This document shows positions 44,317-55,259 of a DNA stretch of 64,000 nt, one piece after another. The notes beneath the pieces were generated by a model, which was not told the DNA's origin, did no database searches, and saw nothing but the letters and a program-made list of their open reading frames with translations. The position numbers and the translations under genes were made by a program. Every line of letters starts with the position of its first letter. Within the stretch, counting starts at the first letter, position 1. This DNA comes from Hymenopellis radicata (Eukaryota > Basidiomycota > Agaricomycetes > Agaricales > Physalacriaceae): NCBI GenBank assembly GCA_015501595.1, contig JADNRX010000233.1:23405-87404 (forward strand), given 5' to 3'.

Positions 44317-47300
44317 GCCATCAGACTTCTGAGTAGTGCATTTACGGATGTAGTCAATGTAACACATGGACATGATCAGGAACAGTATTTGGGGCTTCCA
44401 TTACGAGTCCAACTTATCCTGGCTTATCTGAGTGTAGGTCTTGCTTAGTCTAACAGTGTCTAACCTTGTTCCTAAGCGGAGGTTCAAGGTCTAAGTTCTA
44501 GGATTCTGTAGATACTCTATACATGGTTTCTTAGAGTGGGCATGGCTCTGCGAACTAAGATCTGCAAGATATACAGATTCTCTTATCTCGGATATAGCTG
44601 TTTCTAGTATTCTGGGCACTAGGCTAAAGCTGAGGCTATTTGCAAAGGTGACTGCGGATGGTTATCTGCAGCTTGCTATCTGATTGGACTGTCCGTCTGA
44701 ACGGAAGTATGATGCAATATGACATGCTTGCAGGGTACTATGAGCTCATAGTTTCAAGGGGAACTGAGTGGTCCATATGGTCCACGAACACTGAGTAGAT
44801 AGGTGTCTATACTTAGCTACTTTGCTGTTTCTATGCAAGTTTCGACTTGTGAACTTGTATACACATTTCTGGGGTATCCGGATGACTTGTAGTCTTTCCA
44901 GGTCTGTTAAGTACTTATGCGCACTGGAAAGCGGAAGGTGTTTCCGCGTTTCTGGGTTTTTGAAGAGTTGTAATAACTCAAACGTCTTGAGTATTAGGTA
45001 TTTAGGTACGTTATGTAGATTTGAACGTTCACGAAAGCATTAATAAGTCTTCCAGAGGCATGATGTTGCCATCTTGGAGTCTCTTCGCGTTCTAAAGAGT
45101 ATCTCCTTGAAGTCATAGGATGTATAACTTCTAAGTACTTCAGTCTGTTATATGTGCATAGTTCAGGTCTAGTGCTTGTACAGAAATCGCAAAATATAGC
45201 TATTCTGTTGCGTAATTGTAACATGCATATCATCTCCCCTTAACTTATATGATATCATCCGCGATATCCTTAGTTGATCCGCATAGATACTCTTTAAGCA
45301 TTTTTCTTCACTGCCTTGATGCTAAAATAATATAGAAGTTGTCTGCTTTCTGCTTTATTATTTATTCATCATGCCGCCGGAAGGTTGAACTCATCCTTCC
45401 ATATGCCTAACCCTCGTATCTATTCCTCAACTAGGGAGTAATTCCCCTTAACTTAGATACTTGCTTAGTATCACTAGTTCAAACAAGTTACTGCAGCTAT
45501 AACTGTTCTTACTAGTACTACAAAGTTATTTAACTTCGTAACAAAAAACTCCGGAAGCCTTATAAGCCTTCTGGAAAAATTTGACTTCTTCCTCTTATCT
45601 TTATAAGGTAGACTGGTTCTTAAACAAAGTAAAAGTAGATGCTTAAGATGCAGTAAAAACCTACTCTTTCCAATGACCTCTTCTCAATGTACATCCGCAC
45701 TTTGGTGGACAAGGGCTGTCACGCCTCTTACACGTTTGAGTAGCATTAGGTCTTCGAGTTGTCATTTGCTACTATATAGAAACTGAGAGGCATATAACCT
45801 CTTAATCTTGTTCTTGACTAATAAGTCTTAAGTAACTTTTAAAGACTTTGTTGTTAACAGTATTAACTATAAGTATCGCACACAAGAGGTACTATTGAGG
45901 CCTTTCGTATACTTATACTCTTAGAGCCAGGCTGTTGTTATAGACTCTTAGTCAACTTCTAAGAGTGTTTGTAAGAACGTCTTGACTAGTGGGGTCATGG
46001 AAGACTTCATCCGTGATGAGGTTTGTCTTGATGCTAAGTAAGCCTTTTGTCATAACTTTAACAAGTCATAGACAGCATCGTTACTTAGTAGAAAGACACA
46101 GAAGTGATTTTCCGTATTCTAGATGCATATGTAGACTTTTTAACATGAGTCTACAAAGTGGATTCACTCTGTTGATAGGTCATGGAAGGATATTAAGCCT
46201 TCCATATCTATATGTTCGCATCGTGTTCTTTGACAGGTCTTGATCTTAACTTACTTGTCTAAGTTCACATGTGCATTTTGCTATAGACTGATTCATAAAA
46301 AGGCCTTATATTCTCTGTGTCCTTATAAGTCTTATTTTAGACTTATGTTTGTCTGCTTAGCCTGTTTCTTAGCAACTCTTACACCTCCTGCTATACTTTT
46401 GTAGAGCTGGCTTAAATGCATGTAAGTTTAGCGACATTTTGAATAAATTTTTCACAGTCTGGCTAATCCTTATCTTGGTTGAACGGAAGGGAATCTTCCT
46501 CATCCGTGCACAAAAGCTTCTTCTGTCATATATACTTGCATTGAAGATGTTTAGCATATATAGACTGTTGTTGCCTTGTCTAGCAAAGATTTGTATGAGT
46601 CTTGTTCACGCAAGTTCGCTTTTTCTTGAGAGCTGAGATTTACTCTGATTTATCAGGAAAAGAAATAAGCAGAGATTCTTAAGCTTGTCTGATATAGAGA
46701 ATGACAATGGAAGCCTAATTTTGCTTCCGTGTCGCTAGAGGTGACATAGCTGGTGCCTTACTCTTCTTACTTTTGAAGAGCAACAGAAATACTGAATCAT
46801 ATTTTCGGCTGTTCCCAGATTTGCAACTTAGTCTAGGGTCTATAGTTCGCTGCCCACACAGTCTTCTGTAGCAACAGAAAGGTTAAAACACTTTCCTCTT
46901 TTCTAGTCTAACAACAGACAGCATGAAGTTTCTTCATTGCTTAAGTCCAGGACTCTGATTCTGAATGAATTTCAGCGCACGGAAGGTGTATTTCTTGGCT
47001 TCCGTGACTAACTGTGAATCCAAATTTGAAAATTGGCTAGTTTTTTAGAGGAATACTCTTGTACCCTCTCCTTTCTTTTTCTTTACATGGTGTCCGCGCC
47101 ATTATAGACTTTGGTTACTTTGCATTACTTCTTTCAAGATAGCCAATAGCTGTTCATATTGACAAGCTTGCACTTGTTCATAGGCAAGACGAGCCTCTCG
47201 TTGTTCTTTAATCTCAATGCTGAATTTATCCATTAATACAGCTAAGGTTTCGGTTTGTTGCAACAAATCCTCTGCTTTAACTCTAGTTGTAGAGGTTGGT

Positions 47301-47353
47301 ACAAGTTCATGCTCAACTGTGTGCTCCGGAAGCCTGTTTGGTGCTTCCGTGGT

Positions 47354-48007
47354 CTAACCGAACACATCTATATCACCAAAATGAGCACTGATAGCACTAG
47401 AGACTTCTTCTAAGGTCCAACGTAAACCAACTTTCTTGGCATTATCAGAGGAGTCTGAGTGTACCCATTTCAGTTCTACTTGTACACTGGCCCATGAAGC
47501 ACCTAGAATACACGAGATGATCTGGTCTATGGCATACTTTTCCATGATATCCTTGTTGTTAATCAAGTAAAATATGACATGCATAATAACTCGTTTGAAC
47601 TCAACCCAACCAGCTTTACTGTAGATCTGACTAGATCTGTACAAGTTGAGTTTTGTTTCTAGTTCTTTAATAGTATGTCGCCGGTCATCAGCACCAATAC
47701 CATAGCTTTCCATAATGGCTTTCTTAAACTCAGGATACTGTCCTGCCGCATACTCTGGCATAGCCATCCATTGAGTTCTGATATCTTCATCAACATAGCT
47801 AACGGTGATTTCAATCTTCAGCTCTGTGTCTGTAATCTTATTTGCTGGAAAGATCCAGTCAAGAGCGTTGAAATATTTCTTGATTCCACTTGGAGTGGCA
47901 TAAAAATCTGGGGCGTATCTGGTACCCGGAAAGGGTAAATGCCTTCCATCTAGTGTATCTGAGACAACTTTTGACGGATATGCTGCTGGGTCTAAAACCA
48001 TCTTCAA
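47354..48007 (-). CDS. Gypsy-type gag-like protein, 217 aa
   Basis: A single open frame starting MKMVLDPAAYPSKVVSDTLD. It contains the order typical of basidiomycete Gypsy gag N-terminal capsid regions: KYFNALDWIFP, then TVSYVDEDIRTQWMAMPEYA, then YPEFKKAIMESYGIGADDRR, then an LYRSSQIYSKAGWVEFKRV helix region. Gag forms the retrotransposon particle. No zinc knuckle or protease follows in frame; the ORF stops at 47354 and the downstream region is decayed. It lies just downstream of the primer-binding-site-like sequence. It could be a truncated gag or a domesticated-looking leftover; decay of the neighbourhood favours a leftover. Confidence 0.6.
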   Translation of the reverse strand: MKMVLDPAAYPSKVVSDTLDGRHLPFPGTRYAPDFYATPSGIKKYFNALDWIFPANKITDTELKIEITVSYVDEDIRTQWMAMPEYAAGQYPEFKKAIMESYGIGADDRRHTIKELETKLNLYRSSQIYSKAGWVEFKRVIMHVIFYLINNKDIMEKYAIDQIISCILGASWASVQVELKWVHSDSSDNAKKVGLRWTLEEVSSAISAHFGDIDVFG

Positions 48008-48557
48008 TATAGATTATCTTAGATTCTAAAAAAAAACGTAATCGTAATAACTAGTCTTTAAAGGCTAAAGTCTTTATTAAGGTTTTCGGAAGAGATTTGG
48101 CCTTCCGAATTCGTAGTTCAAGACTGCTTTTAGTGCACCTTAGTGCTTTTGGATTGTTAATCCTTATAAAAGGAGTAACTGGCTCCGAAACTGATGATAG
48201 TTGTTTCCAGAACAGATTTTCTTTTTGAGCCGACTAAACTGCTTTAGCAATAGCGCTTTATCTAACTTCTGCACTTCCGTCTACAAGATATTTGGCAGAG
48301 AGAATATCAGGTCTAAGCGTTTACTTAGAACTAGTAGAAGTGTTGCAAATACTTATACTAGCACAAGAAACTGGGTTCTGAGTTGGGATATAACGCAAAG
48401 ATTGCGAGTTCGAGTTTTTGAATGTAGGGAAGCTCTAAAGTGCTTCCGGATTCTGAATCCTTGAAGTTTTAAATAATTCAAAGCCCCCTCGCGGTGGGCT
48501 CCAAAATATGATGTGCAGTGTAGGAATACACCACAGAAATAACACAACACACAATAA

Positions 48558-48690
48558 GAGTTGTAGTAGATGGTCATAAAGATGACTAGCGCCAACAGTC
48601 AGGCGCTCATGTCCTTTGCGCTTACAGTTGTGGTAGATAGCCGTAAAGATGACTAGCGCCAATGATCAGGCACTCATACAGACAGCCGGC
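48558..48690. repeat. Tandem duplication, two units about 63 bp
   Basis: GTTGTAGTAGATGGTCATAA and GTTGTGGTAGATAGCCGTAA each lead into AGATGACTAGCGCCAA and a (A)TCAGGC(G/A)CTCAT ending. It borders the right repeat of the Gypsy relic. Confidence 0.7.
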
Positions 48691-48699
48691 AGACGTTCG

Positions 48700-49090
48700 A
48701 ATTCTATGCCTGCTAAGATCCTCTCTGTATCCATTCGTTGTCGGTGTTTAACTGAATTTAGTTGTAGTCGGCTATGTGCAAACTTGTCTCTGGACAGCGA
48801 CGAAGGAATGTTGGAAATCATATTGGACTAAGCACTTTAAAAATGTGTGTCCTGTCCTACAATCTTAACATGCTTACTTACTATTTCAGTTTTCTTATAG
48901 TTCAACGCAATTTCCTCAGAGCGTGCTCGATTGACAACTTGAGCTAGACTTCCATCATAGCGGCAATACTAAGATGAACTGTGTCACTTGCCCAGGCACA
49001 CTCAGACTACGACACTAACTCGAGGTAGATCTGACGTGGCGTGCTGACTATCTATCCTCAATCATCGTGAAGAATATTGCCTGCCTGTCT
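48700..49090. other. No gene recognised
   Basis: Short open frames only; no motif or repeat seen. Confidence 0.35.
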
Positions 49091-49113
49091 GATGGTTCCG
49101 TCGAGGGACACAG

Positions 49114-49550
49114 ATGTATGTGAAATGCTGGAAATTACAGGCGAACTACAATAATAATGGGTGGCTCGTGATTGTGGATGAGTTCGAGGTTCACAAACAG
49201 CAACTCTATATGAATTTTCTGGAGTTTTGCAACAACTTCGAGCGGTATAATGTACTCGATCCTCAACGTTTACTTGGTGAGCAGTTCTTTGTTTATGTTG
49301 TTCAGCACAATTAACGATATCTTAGGTATAGTCTCCGATCCTCGACTGCCACCGTCTGCTTGAAAATTGACGAATCCCACTGAAGGGAATCAATAATAGC
49401 TTTCTCTCCACGCTGGCCAGCCTTGAACACTCAGAAACTCACAAAGCGTACAATATCCACTTCCTCTGTACATCCAATCTAGCTGCGCCCCTCGAAATGC
49501 TTAATGGCATAGCAGATCAACTCGTGTACATTGTTATTTGTAGATTTGGA
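49114..49550 (+). pseudogene. Relic of a transposon-associated basidiomycete ORF
   Basis: The first frame gives VDEFEVHKQQLYMNFLEFCN and LDPQRLLGEQFFVYVVQH (to 49315). After a frame change, 49385-49520 gives INNSFLSTLASLEHSETHKA followed by FLCTSNLAAPLEMLNGIADQ. The second part resembles the region upstream of the catalytic core in large Agaricomycete transposon proteins, but I cannot name the superfamily with confidence. Frames are broken. Confidence 0.35.
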
Positions 49551-49949
49551 TTCTCTCTTAACAAAACTCTTCAGCATTGCGGTCAATGGTTAGGTTGCAA
49601 AGTGAAATTTCACTTAACCGTGTATGACCGACTATAACCGGTCATGACCGTTAAGTTTTGCTCCTCGACAGGCAGAAATTCGGAAGCAGTAGACACTTTT
49701 CGACAAGACGACCCACCACACAAAGGTGCGAGGGTCATATCCTGTATGAAAGGGCTTGCCGCGTGCTAGTTGTCTCTAGCCATCTTTGGGGGTTTTCTTC
49801 GCAAGGTCGGGATGGTGAGAGCAGCGGGTCAGTCATTGTGGTGGTGCCGTAGTACTGTTGTCTGTGCTCGTGGCGCTGGTCATCGTGTTACCATTATGTG
49901 GTGATGCCGTTGGGTGTTCTTATGCGAGAGATCCAGATCTTCGCAGTAT

Positions 49950-50710
49950 CTGCGTCGCCTACAGATCCAGATCTTTGGAGGTGGTGTGATGTCCTAGTGG
50001 TTCCGTTCTGGCGCAGTCGACGTCGACGTGTTGTCGTCGCCATTGTTCCCATGGCGTCTTCGTCTTGATGTCTTGATGTGGTCGTTGTCGTGGCAGCAGT
50101 CGATGTCGTGGCGAGGGTGCGCTTGTCGTCGTTGTGAAGCCGTGGACCTGGTATGGAAGATAAGTTGGGACTAGAATACAGTAAAAAAGACGCACCGTGA
50201 CAATGCCGCCTGTCAGCAGACAGGACGGGGTCAAGCTCTTGAGCGTTGTGGAGGCCATCATCGTGGTGCCGTGGGCGTGGTCTGAGTATCCAAGAATAAA
50301 GCAGAAAAAAGTCGCGCACCTTCGGGACGCTGCCTGCAGCAGACAGCGCGGCGTCGAGTCCTTTCCATGATTGTGATCTGCTGCCTCACCGGGGCTTACG
50401 CGGGTTCTCGTCGTCGTTGTCGCTGCGGGAGAGGAAGATGATGGTAGGGTCCTCGTTTTGACAGGGTCGTTGTCTTTGTTGGCGTGGGTAGCGGTAGCGG
50501 TGGTCGTCGTATCCGGGTTGTGCTGGCCTCGGCGCTGTGGAGGTGGTGGCGGCGGCATAGTCGTCGTTGTCGTCGTGGAGACCTGGTCGCAGTCCTCGTG
50601 GTGGGGTAGTCGTCCTGGAGGTATAGTCCTGTGAATAAGGATAAGGTCATATTGAACTGCAAACAATACGCACCTTAACGACGCCGCCTGTCAGCAGACC
50701 GTGCGGCGTC
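49950..50710 (-). other. Repeated exon-intron-like modules inside element C
   Basis: Minus-strand phrases such as SCLLTGGIVT and RCLLQAASRR end at GTGCGT donors (near 50195, 50320 and 50672), followed by short pyrimidine-rich stretches with CAG or TAG. The same module order is seen in element B. Coding status unproven. Confidence 0.3.
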
Positions 50711-50788
50711 GGGTCCCCAAAACAATCTCCTGAGGCCTCTGACCCATGGGGGGTCTCCATCATCGTCGTCGAAGATTTGCAGCCTCGT

Positions 50789-51703
50789 TAGAGTCTGCCA
50801 CGGATCGGGTAAAACGGCGGATATCCGCCACCCAATCCCCGACTCGATCCGCGGATCGGATCGCTAAAATGCGATCCGATCCACAATCCAGATCGTGCCA
50901 CGGGTCACGGTCAGGCTGAGCTGGCCACGGATATCCGTGGCACTGATCCGTTCGCGATCCGTGCTTAGAGATGCTCAACGACGACCTGAAATCAAGAAAT
51001 TTGAGGTCGTCGTTGAGCATCTCTGAGATCACGGCTTGATCACTCGGGATCAATTACTGATCCCGAGCGATCAAGGCTTTCCGTTGTTCTCTCTCCGACC
51101 ACCATCATCGAGTTTGCCTCCCTCCTACGTGGATGACTCGCTGGCCGTACAGCGTCAGATGCGACTTAAAGTCGCATCTGATAACTGATACGACTGCATG
51201 TCGTTCGGTTATTGAAACGACTTCAAGTCGTTCGCGCAAGTAGGTGCGTTATTTCTACTTTCATTTATCATTACATTCGCTGATAATTCTACAGGATCCA
51301 ACGACGATGATGATGCGACGACCACGACCACGCAGACGACGACGCCATGGCAGCGCTGGTGTCCATGTGCCGCGGATGGCTTCCTGCCCACCACCAAGTC
51401 CATCTCTCCGCAGCTCTATGCTCTTTTACATCCACTTCATTCTTACCCCCTCATCCTCTTTCTTTTGCTGTCAGTATGCGGTTCGCTCATTTGAGCATAC
51501 CGCGCTGCAGCAAAAAAAAACCATCCCAGACACGGATATCCACGGTTCATCCGAGCGACTCAATCCGCGGATCGAGTCGCGTACGGATCGGATCCTGGAG
51601 GCGATCCGGATCGTGGTACGGGTTACGGTCTTCAGTTTGAGACCATGGATATCCATGAAACGGATCGCGGATCGATCCGGTTCACGATCCGTGGCAGTCT
51701 CTA
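50789..51703. mobile_element. hAT MITE, 915 bp, TSD AGCCTCGT
   Basis: Starts TAGAGTCTGCCACGGATC and ends ATCCGTGGCAGTCTCTA. Perfect duplications AGCCTCGT lie at 50781-50788 and 51704-51711. The homologous uninterrupted site in element B (GCCTCGTTGGAGGGCTTACG near 24483) confirms the insertion. It is the sister of 2019-3241. Confidence 0.9.
50967..51075. other. Two strong hairpins inside the MITE
   Basis: A perfect 21-bp stem pairs 50967-50987 with 51004-51024 (AGAGATGCTCAACGACGACC start, 16-nt loop). Directly after it an 18-bp stem with one mismatch pairs 51035-51052 with 51058-51075 (CTTGATCACTCGGGATCA, 5-nt loop). Confidence 0.85.
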
Positions 51704-51804
51704 AGCCTCGTTGGAGGGCTTACGCGTCCTGCGGGGCCGCCGGGGCTCTTCAAGCCTGCGTATCCACGAAAACAGAGGGAAAAAGGGTTAGATGGGAGCA
51801 GAAC

Positions 51805-51854
51805 GACGCCTCGAAGGCCCGCGTCCCAAGGTCAGGTCTTCGGAGTCAGGCGTC
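51805..51854. other. Conserved-loop hairpin in element C
   Basis: Stem GACGCCT / AGGCGTC encloses CCGCGTCCCAAGGTCAGGTC. Counterpart of 24584-24634. Confidence 0.55.
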
Positions 51855-52320
51855 GTGAGGTGGTGGTAGTTTGAGGTAGAGATCTGGCCATCGATCACCA
51901 CTCAGATGATCGGACTGACCTTGCGACCTCGGAACACGAACAACGCAAGAACGAAGGCAGTACTCACACTCGGATATGCCGAGATGTACTGCTAGGAATG
52001 AATGCTACAACTTTGAATTTTACCACTTTTGGGTGAGTGCAAGACAATACTCGCACTGTAGGTGCTTGTAACCTCTTATAACACTACTACTACTATTACA
52101 ACTACTCAACTGGCCGTTCGTCTCTGCACCAACAGATGAATATATATGATTGTTATATTTAGAACGTGTCTACAAGGTATATACTCGACCTGGAGAAGGA
52201 TATAACTTAAAATCATGAAATTCAGTCACCTTCCATGAGCATCTGTCACGGTTCAGAGGCGAGTACTGATATAATGCCACAGTCAGACACCTAGACATGT
52301 CCTAATGGTGTAGTAGGTTG

Positions 52321-52384
52321 TGTGGCTGCTGGTGTGCATCTAAATAGCCCAGCTCGTAAGTTCGAGTCCTGCCGCTGCTATTTT
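52321..52384 (+). other. tRNA-like module near the right end of element C
   Basis: A-box-like TGGCTGCTGG (52323-52332), strong B-box AGTTCGAGTCC (52359-52369), and a GCTATTTTG tail like CCATTTTG in the other copies. It ends 222 bp before the element terminus. The cloverleaf is incomplete. Confidence 0.45.
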
Positions 52385-52719
52385 GTTGTACTCTAGTACC
52401 AGTCTTGACTGATCATAACCGGTCTTGACTCGACTACGGTCATAACCGGTTAGAACTGCTTGACCGTGCTTGACCTGACCGGTCAGGCTGCTTAACCGGT
52501 CATAGTTAACGGTTAGGCAAAATCCCATATTTGCGTAACCGGTCCGGTCACCGGTCATGTCAGAATAAGGTCACTTAACCTAACTTAACCGGACTTTCAA
52601 ACCCTATGCGCAAGTACTTGCAGAATGCTCCAACCTCAAACCTGCGACTTGCGCGAACCCAGGTCGCGAGTCACGAGTCGCAGGTTACCTGTGAGTTATC
52701 TGCGCCAGCCCAAACTCGT

Positions 52720-54711
52720 GTCATGCTCTAAAGGGGATGAAGGCAGCAGTGGTGCTTGGTCGGCTGGCGAAGATGGGCAGAGGAATGTCGATGGGGTACG
52801 TGAGGAGGCTGTATATTGGGCTGGTGGTGCCGAGAATGGAATACCCACTGGTGGTGTGGTATACTCCAGTGATGGAGGAAGGCAAGAGAAGGAAGGAGTC
52901 GGTGGGCGCGCTGAAGCTGCTCAGCCAGACACAGAATGTGGCGATGAGAGTGATGACAGGTGCGCTTTGCACTACCCCTCTCCCTAAGCTTTCACTTCTT
53001 TCGCGCATCCCTCCTCCACATCTGCGACTGAACTTGGCAGTGTTCAAGGCGGCTGCCCGGCTCAAGTCATTGCCTGACTCCTACCCATTGGTGAAAGCGA
53101 TGAGTAGGAGCTGGAGAATTCCCCAATACCACAAGATGACACTTCACAAGCTGTATGATGCTTTCCCACACTTATAGGAAGAGTGGGAGCGCCAATCGGA
53201 TCAGCCTGTGGACCGGGAGTTCTTCTAAAACGCGCTGGAATTTCCAGTGGCAGCCAGCAAGGAGGAGGCGAAAGAGGAGTTCAGGAAGTGGGACGAGGGG
53301 ATGATGACAGTGTTCACTGACGGTTCGGGGGAGGAGTTGGAGCAGCCGCGCAGAGTGTATGGAAGGGTGAGAAGAGGGTAACCCAGTCTTACTTGGGCAC
53401 AGAGGAGGACAACACAGTCTATAAGGCGGAACTCCAGGGTGCCTGTGATGGTCTGGACCAGAGTGCTGACACGCTGCGGGTCACACGAGCAGGCAGCCTT
53501 CTTGACTTGGTTAGTGCGATCCAAGCCCTTCGCAATGGACGTGCGGCGGGTGGAGGACAGAATTTAGTGGAGAGGTTCTATACCACGCTTCGTCGCCTCC
53601 TCAGATGCCATCGAACATTCAGGCTCATCATCCAGTGGGTACCGGAACACATGAGAGTGCAGGGAAACGAGGAAGTGGATGGTGAAGCGAAGACAGCGGC
53701 AGGAGGAGAATGCAGGGGGCGAGGAGGAGGGGCGGAAGTGCTCGATGTAAATGCGGATTCCAAGGGTAGGGAGCATTTTCAGAGGCCTCTGCATGCCCCA
53801 CACCTCTTCATACCCCTATACCTAACTCCCTGCTTCAGGAAGTCCACTCAGTTAGCTTAACCGAGTCAAACCGAGTCAAATCATCATCTGGTCAAAAATC
53901 TGCATTGTTTGACTAAATGCTGACTCTCTGCTGCTACTACTGCAGCTACTTCATCCTCTGAGCTCTTCCTAGACTTGTCTAGCCTGTGTCTGGTGTTGTA
54001 GTAACAACAGAGGCCACTCACAGGGCGCCCTAGAAGGTTTAGGCAAAAGTTCCCACGCTCTGCCTTCTGCCTCTTACCATCACCTTCTCCCAGAGGCAAG
54101 CAGTTCGTGATCCCTCCAGTTCTCCTGCTCAGGACTGATGCCATACCCCTCTAGAGCACTGTCTGAAGCTGCCTAGCCAGCCCCAAAACCAGTCCAGACA
54201 GACCCAAAGTGTCCAATTTGTGGGAAATTCGCACTTTTGCTCTCTCAGGCAAGCAGCACTTGCTCTACCCAGTCCTCTTGCTCAGGACTGATGCATTGGC
54301 ACCCAAGAAGTCTATTGGAACCATTTGCCACAGCCCCAGAGCCCTACAGCTCTTCCTGCTCCCTCTGCTTCCAGTATGTGCCAATGTCTCATATCCAGCT
54401 CTTCAGAGCTGATGCCTTTTGTGCCCAGATACCCATTCCTTTTCAAGGACTCCTTATCAAGGACACTTCTGTGGGCTATCTGGTCACAGGTGCGCTCTCT
54501 GCACTGTCTCACTCCCCTCCAGCTAATCTGTGTTATCTGATCACAGTTAGCTCCGCTTTTTTGTGTCCCCTCCCACCTCTCCCACTGTAATTACAGTAAC
54601 TACATTTCATGTATTACCTACCATGTACTGTAAGGCACTTTACGATACGCTTAATTGATGAGGCTCTTGGGGTCCGATTTGGTCTAACTCCGTGTGATCT
54701 GAAAGCATAGG
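52720..54711 (+). mobile_element. Tad-type LINE, 5'-truncated: RT tail, RNase H, 3' UTR
   Basis: 52740-53177 encodes the end of a reverse-transcriptase ORF (LGRLAKMGRGMSMGYVRRLY, GLVVPRMEYPLVVWYTPV, VGALKLLSQTQNVAMRVMTG). After a stop and frame changes come RNase H pieces: MMTVFTDGSG (first catalytic Asp), NTVYKAELQGA (catalytic Glu) and FRLIIQWVPEHMRVQGNEEV. Order and motifs fit non-LTR elements of the Tad clade with an RNase H domain. The 3' untranslated part (53734-54711, ending GAAAGCATAGG) is shared with 14218-16296. Stops and frameshifts make it inactive. Confidence 0.7.
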
Positions 54712-55250
54712 ACACCCAGGTAATGAGCGAATAGAGAGCGCCTGAACAAGATGCCAACCGATCCTTAACCAAGCCTATCGAACACTCAATGAGCGAACGT
54801 GTTACGGTGGACTCGGAGAGCGAACTCGTCTCACAATCAGCGCCCTGATTTACACTCCTTGTGAGGGAGTCAGGCACACGCTGTACGACCAGGTGTTGAA
54901 CTCGGTTGTAAGCACAGGTTGAGCTGTACCACTGATTGATGATAACAAGGAAGTACAAGGAGGACACTGAGCCCAGGGAGGTATAGCACGCTGAACGGAG
55001 TGTTGAGCTTGAAGAAGCGGTGATGAGCCGCTTGGGAGAGGGATGTGGGGTGAAACCGCAAAGAAAAGACGCAAAAAAGCGGAGCTAACTGTGACCAAAT
55101 AGCCCACAAAAGTGTCCTTGATAAGGAGTCCTTGAAAAGGAATGGGTATTGGAAGCAGAGGGAGCAGGAAGAGCTGTAGGGCTCTGGGACTGTGGCAAAT
55201 GGTTCCAATAGACTTCTAGGAAAGCAAATCTTTCCAATATGCATAGGTGT
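54712..55250. repeat. Rearranged LINE pieces, including an inverted 3' UTR
   Basis: 54712-54800 reads GHPGNERIESA on the plus strand, like the C-terminal RNase H motif of a second LINE. About 55060-55218 is the reverse complement of 54310-54560 (LINE 3' UTR) with a short internal deletion. The junctions look like ectopic recombination or nested insertion. Confidence 0.5.
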
Positions 55251-55259
55251 TTAGCAAAC

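Larger units (their letters stand above)
43540..48452. repeat. Dispersed GGAAG...CTTCC mini-hairpins in the Gypsy relic
   Basis: At least a dozen short inverted repeats of the form (C)GGAAG-N(6-16)-CTTCC(G) occur across 5 kb, e.g. 43551-43571, 43897-43919, 44231-44253, 45379-45400, 46184-46204, 46709-46729, 46979-47004, about 47320-47349, 48087-48108 and 48429-48450. Loops differ in sequence and length. Confidence 0.6.
43354..48554 (-). mobile_element. Decayed Ty3/Gypsy LTR retrotransposon
   Basis: A 46-bp direct repeat (TGATGTGCAGTATAGGAATA onward) lies at 43354-43399 and 48509-48554. Read on the minus strand it ends in CACATCA. At 48503 down to 48486 a primer-binding-site-like TGGAGCCCACCGCGAGGG follows the right repeat, as expected after a 5' LTR. 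A gag ORF follows at 48007-47354. The pol region (43.5-47.3 kb) has no intact frame. The LTRs match only over 46 bp, so one or both are truncated. Confidence 0.6.
49591..52606 (+). mobile_element. Non-autonomous hAT relative (C), TAGGGTT-type ends
   Basis: The right end CCGGACTTTCAAACCCTA is well kept; the left end (TAGGTTGCAAAG) is eroded. Without its nested MITE it is about 2.1 kb, the same size as element B, and shares with B the GCCTCACCGGGGCTTACGCG blocks, the conserved-loop hairpin (51805-51854) and a tRNA-like module (52321-52384). No transposase. No matching target duplication. Confidence 0.65.

Noticed and set aside
43400..47353. Short frames of 60-88 codons as possible pol pieces
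   Set aside because: I could not recognise any reverse transcriptase, RNase H or integrase motif in them.
51347..51858. 204-codon frame with an Arg/Pro-rich start
   Set aside because: It crosses the right end of a MITE and its TSD into element C; composition-driven.
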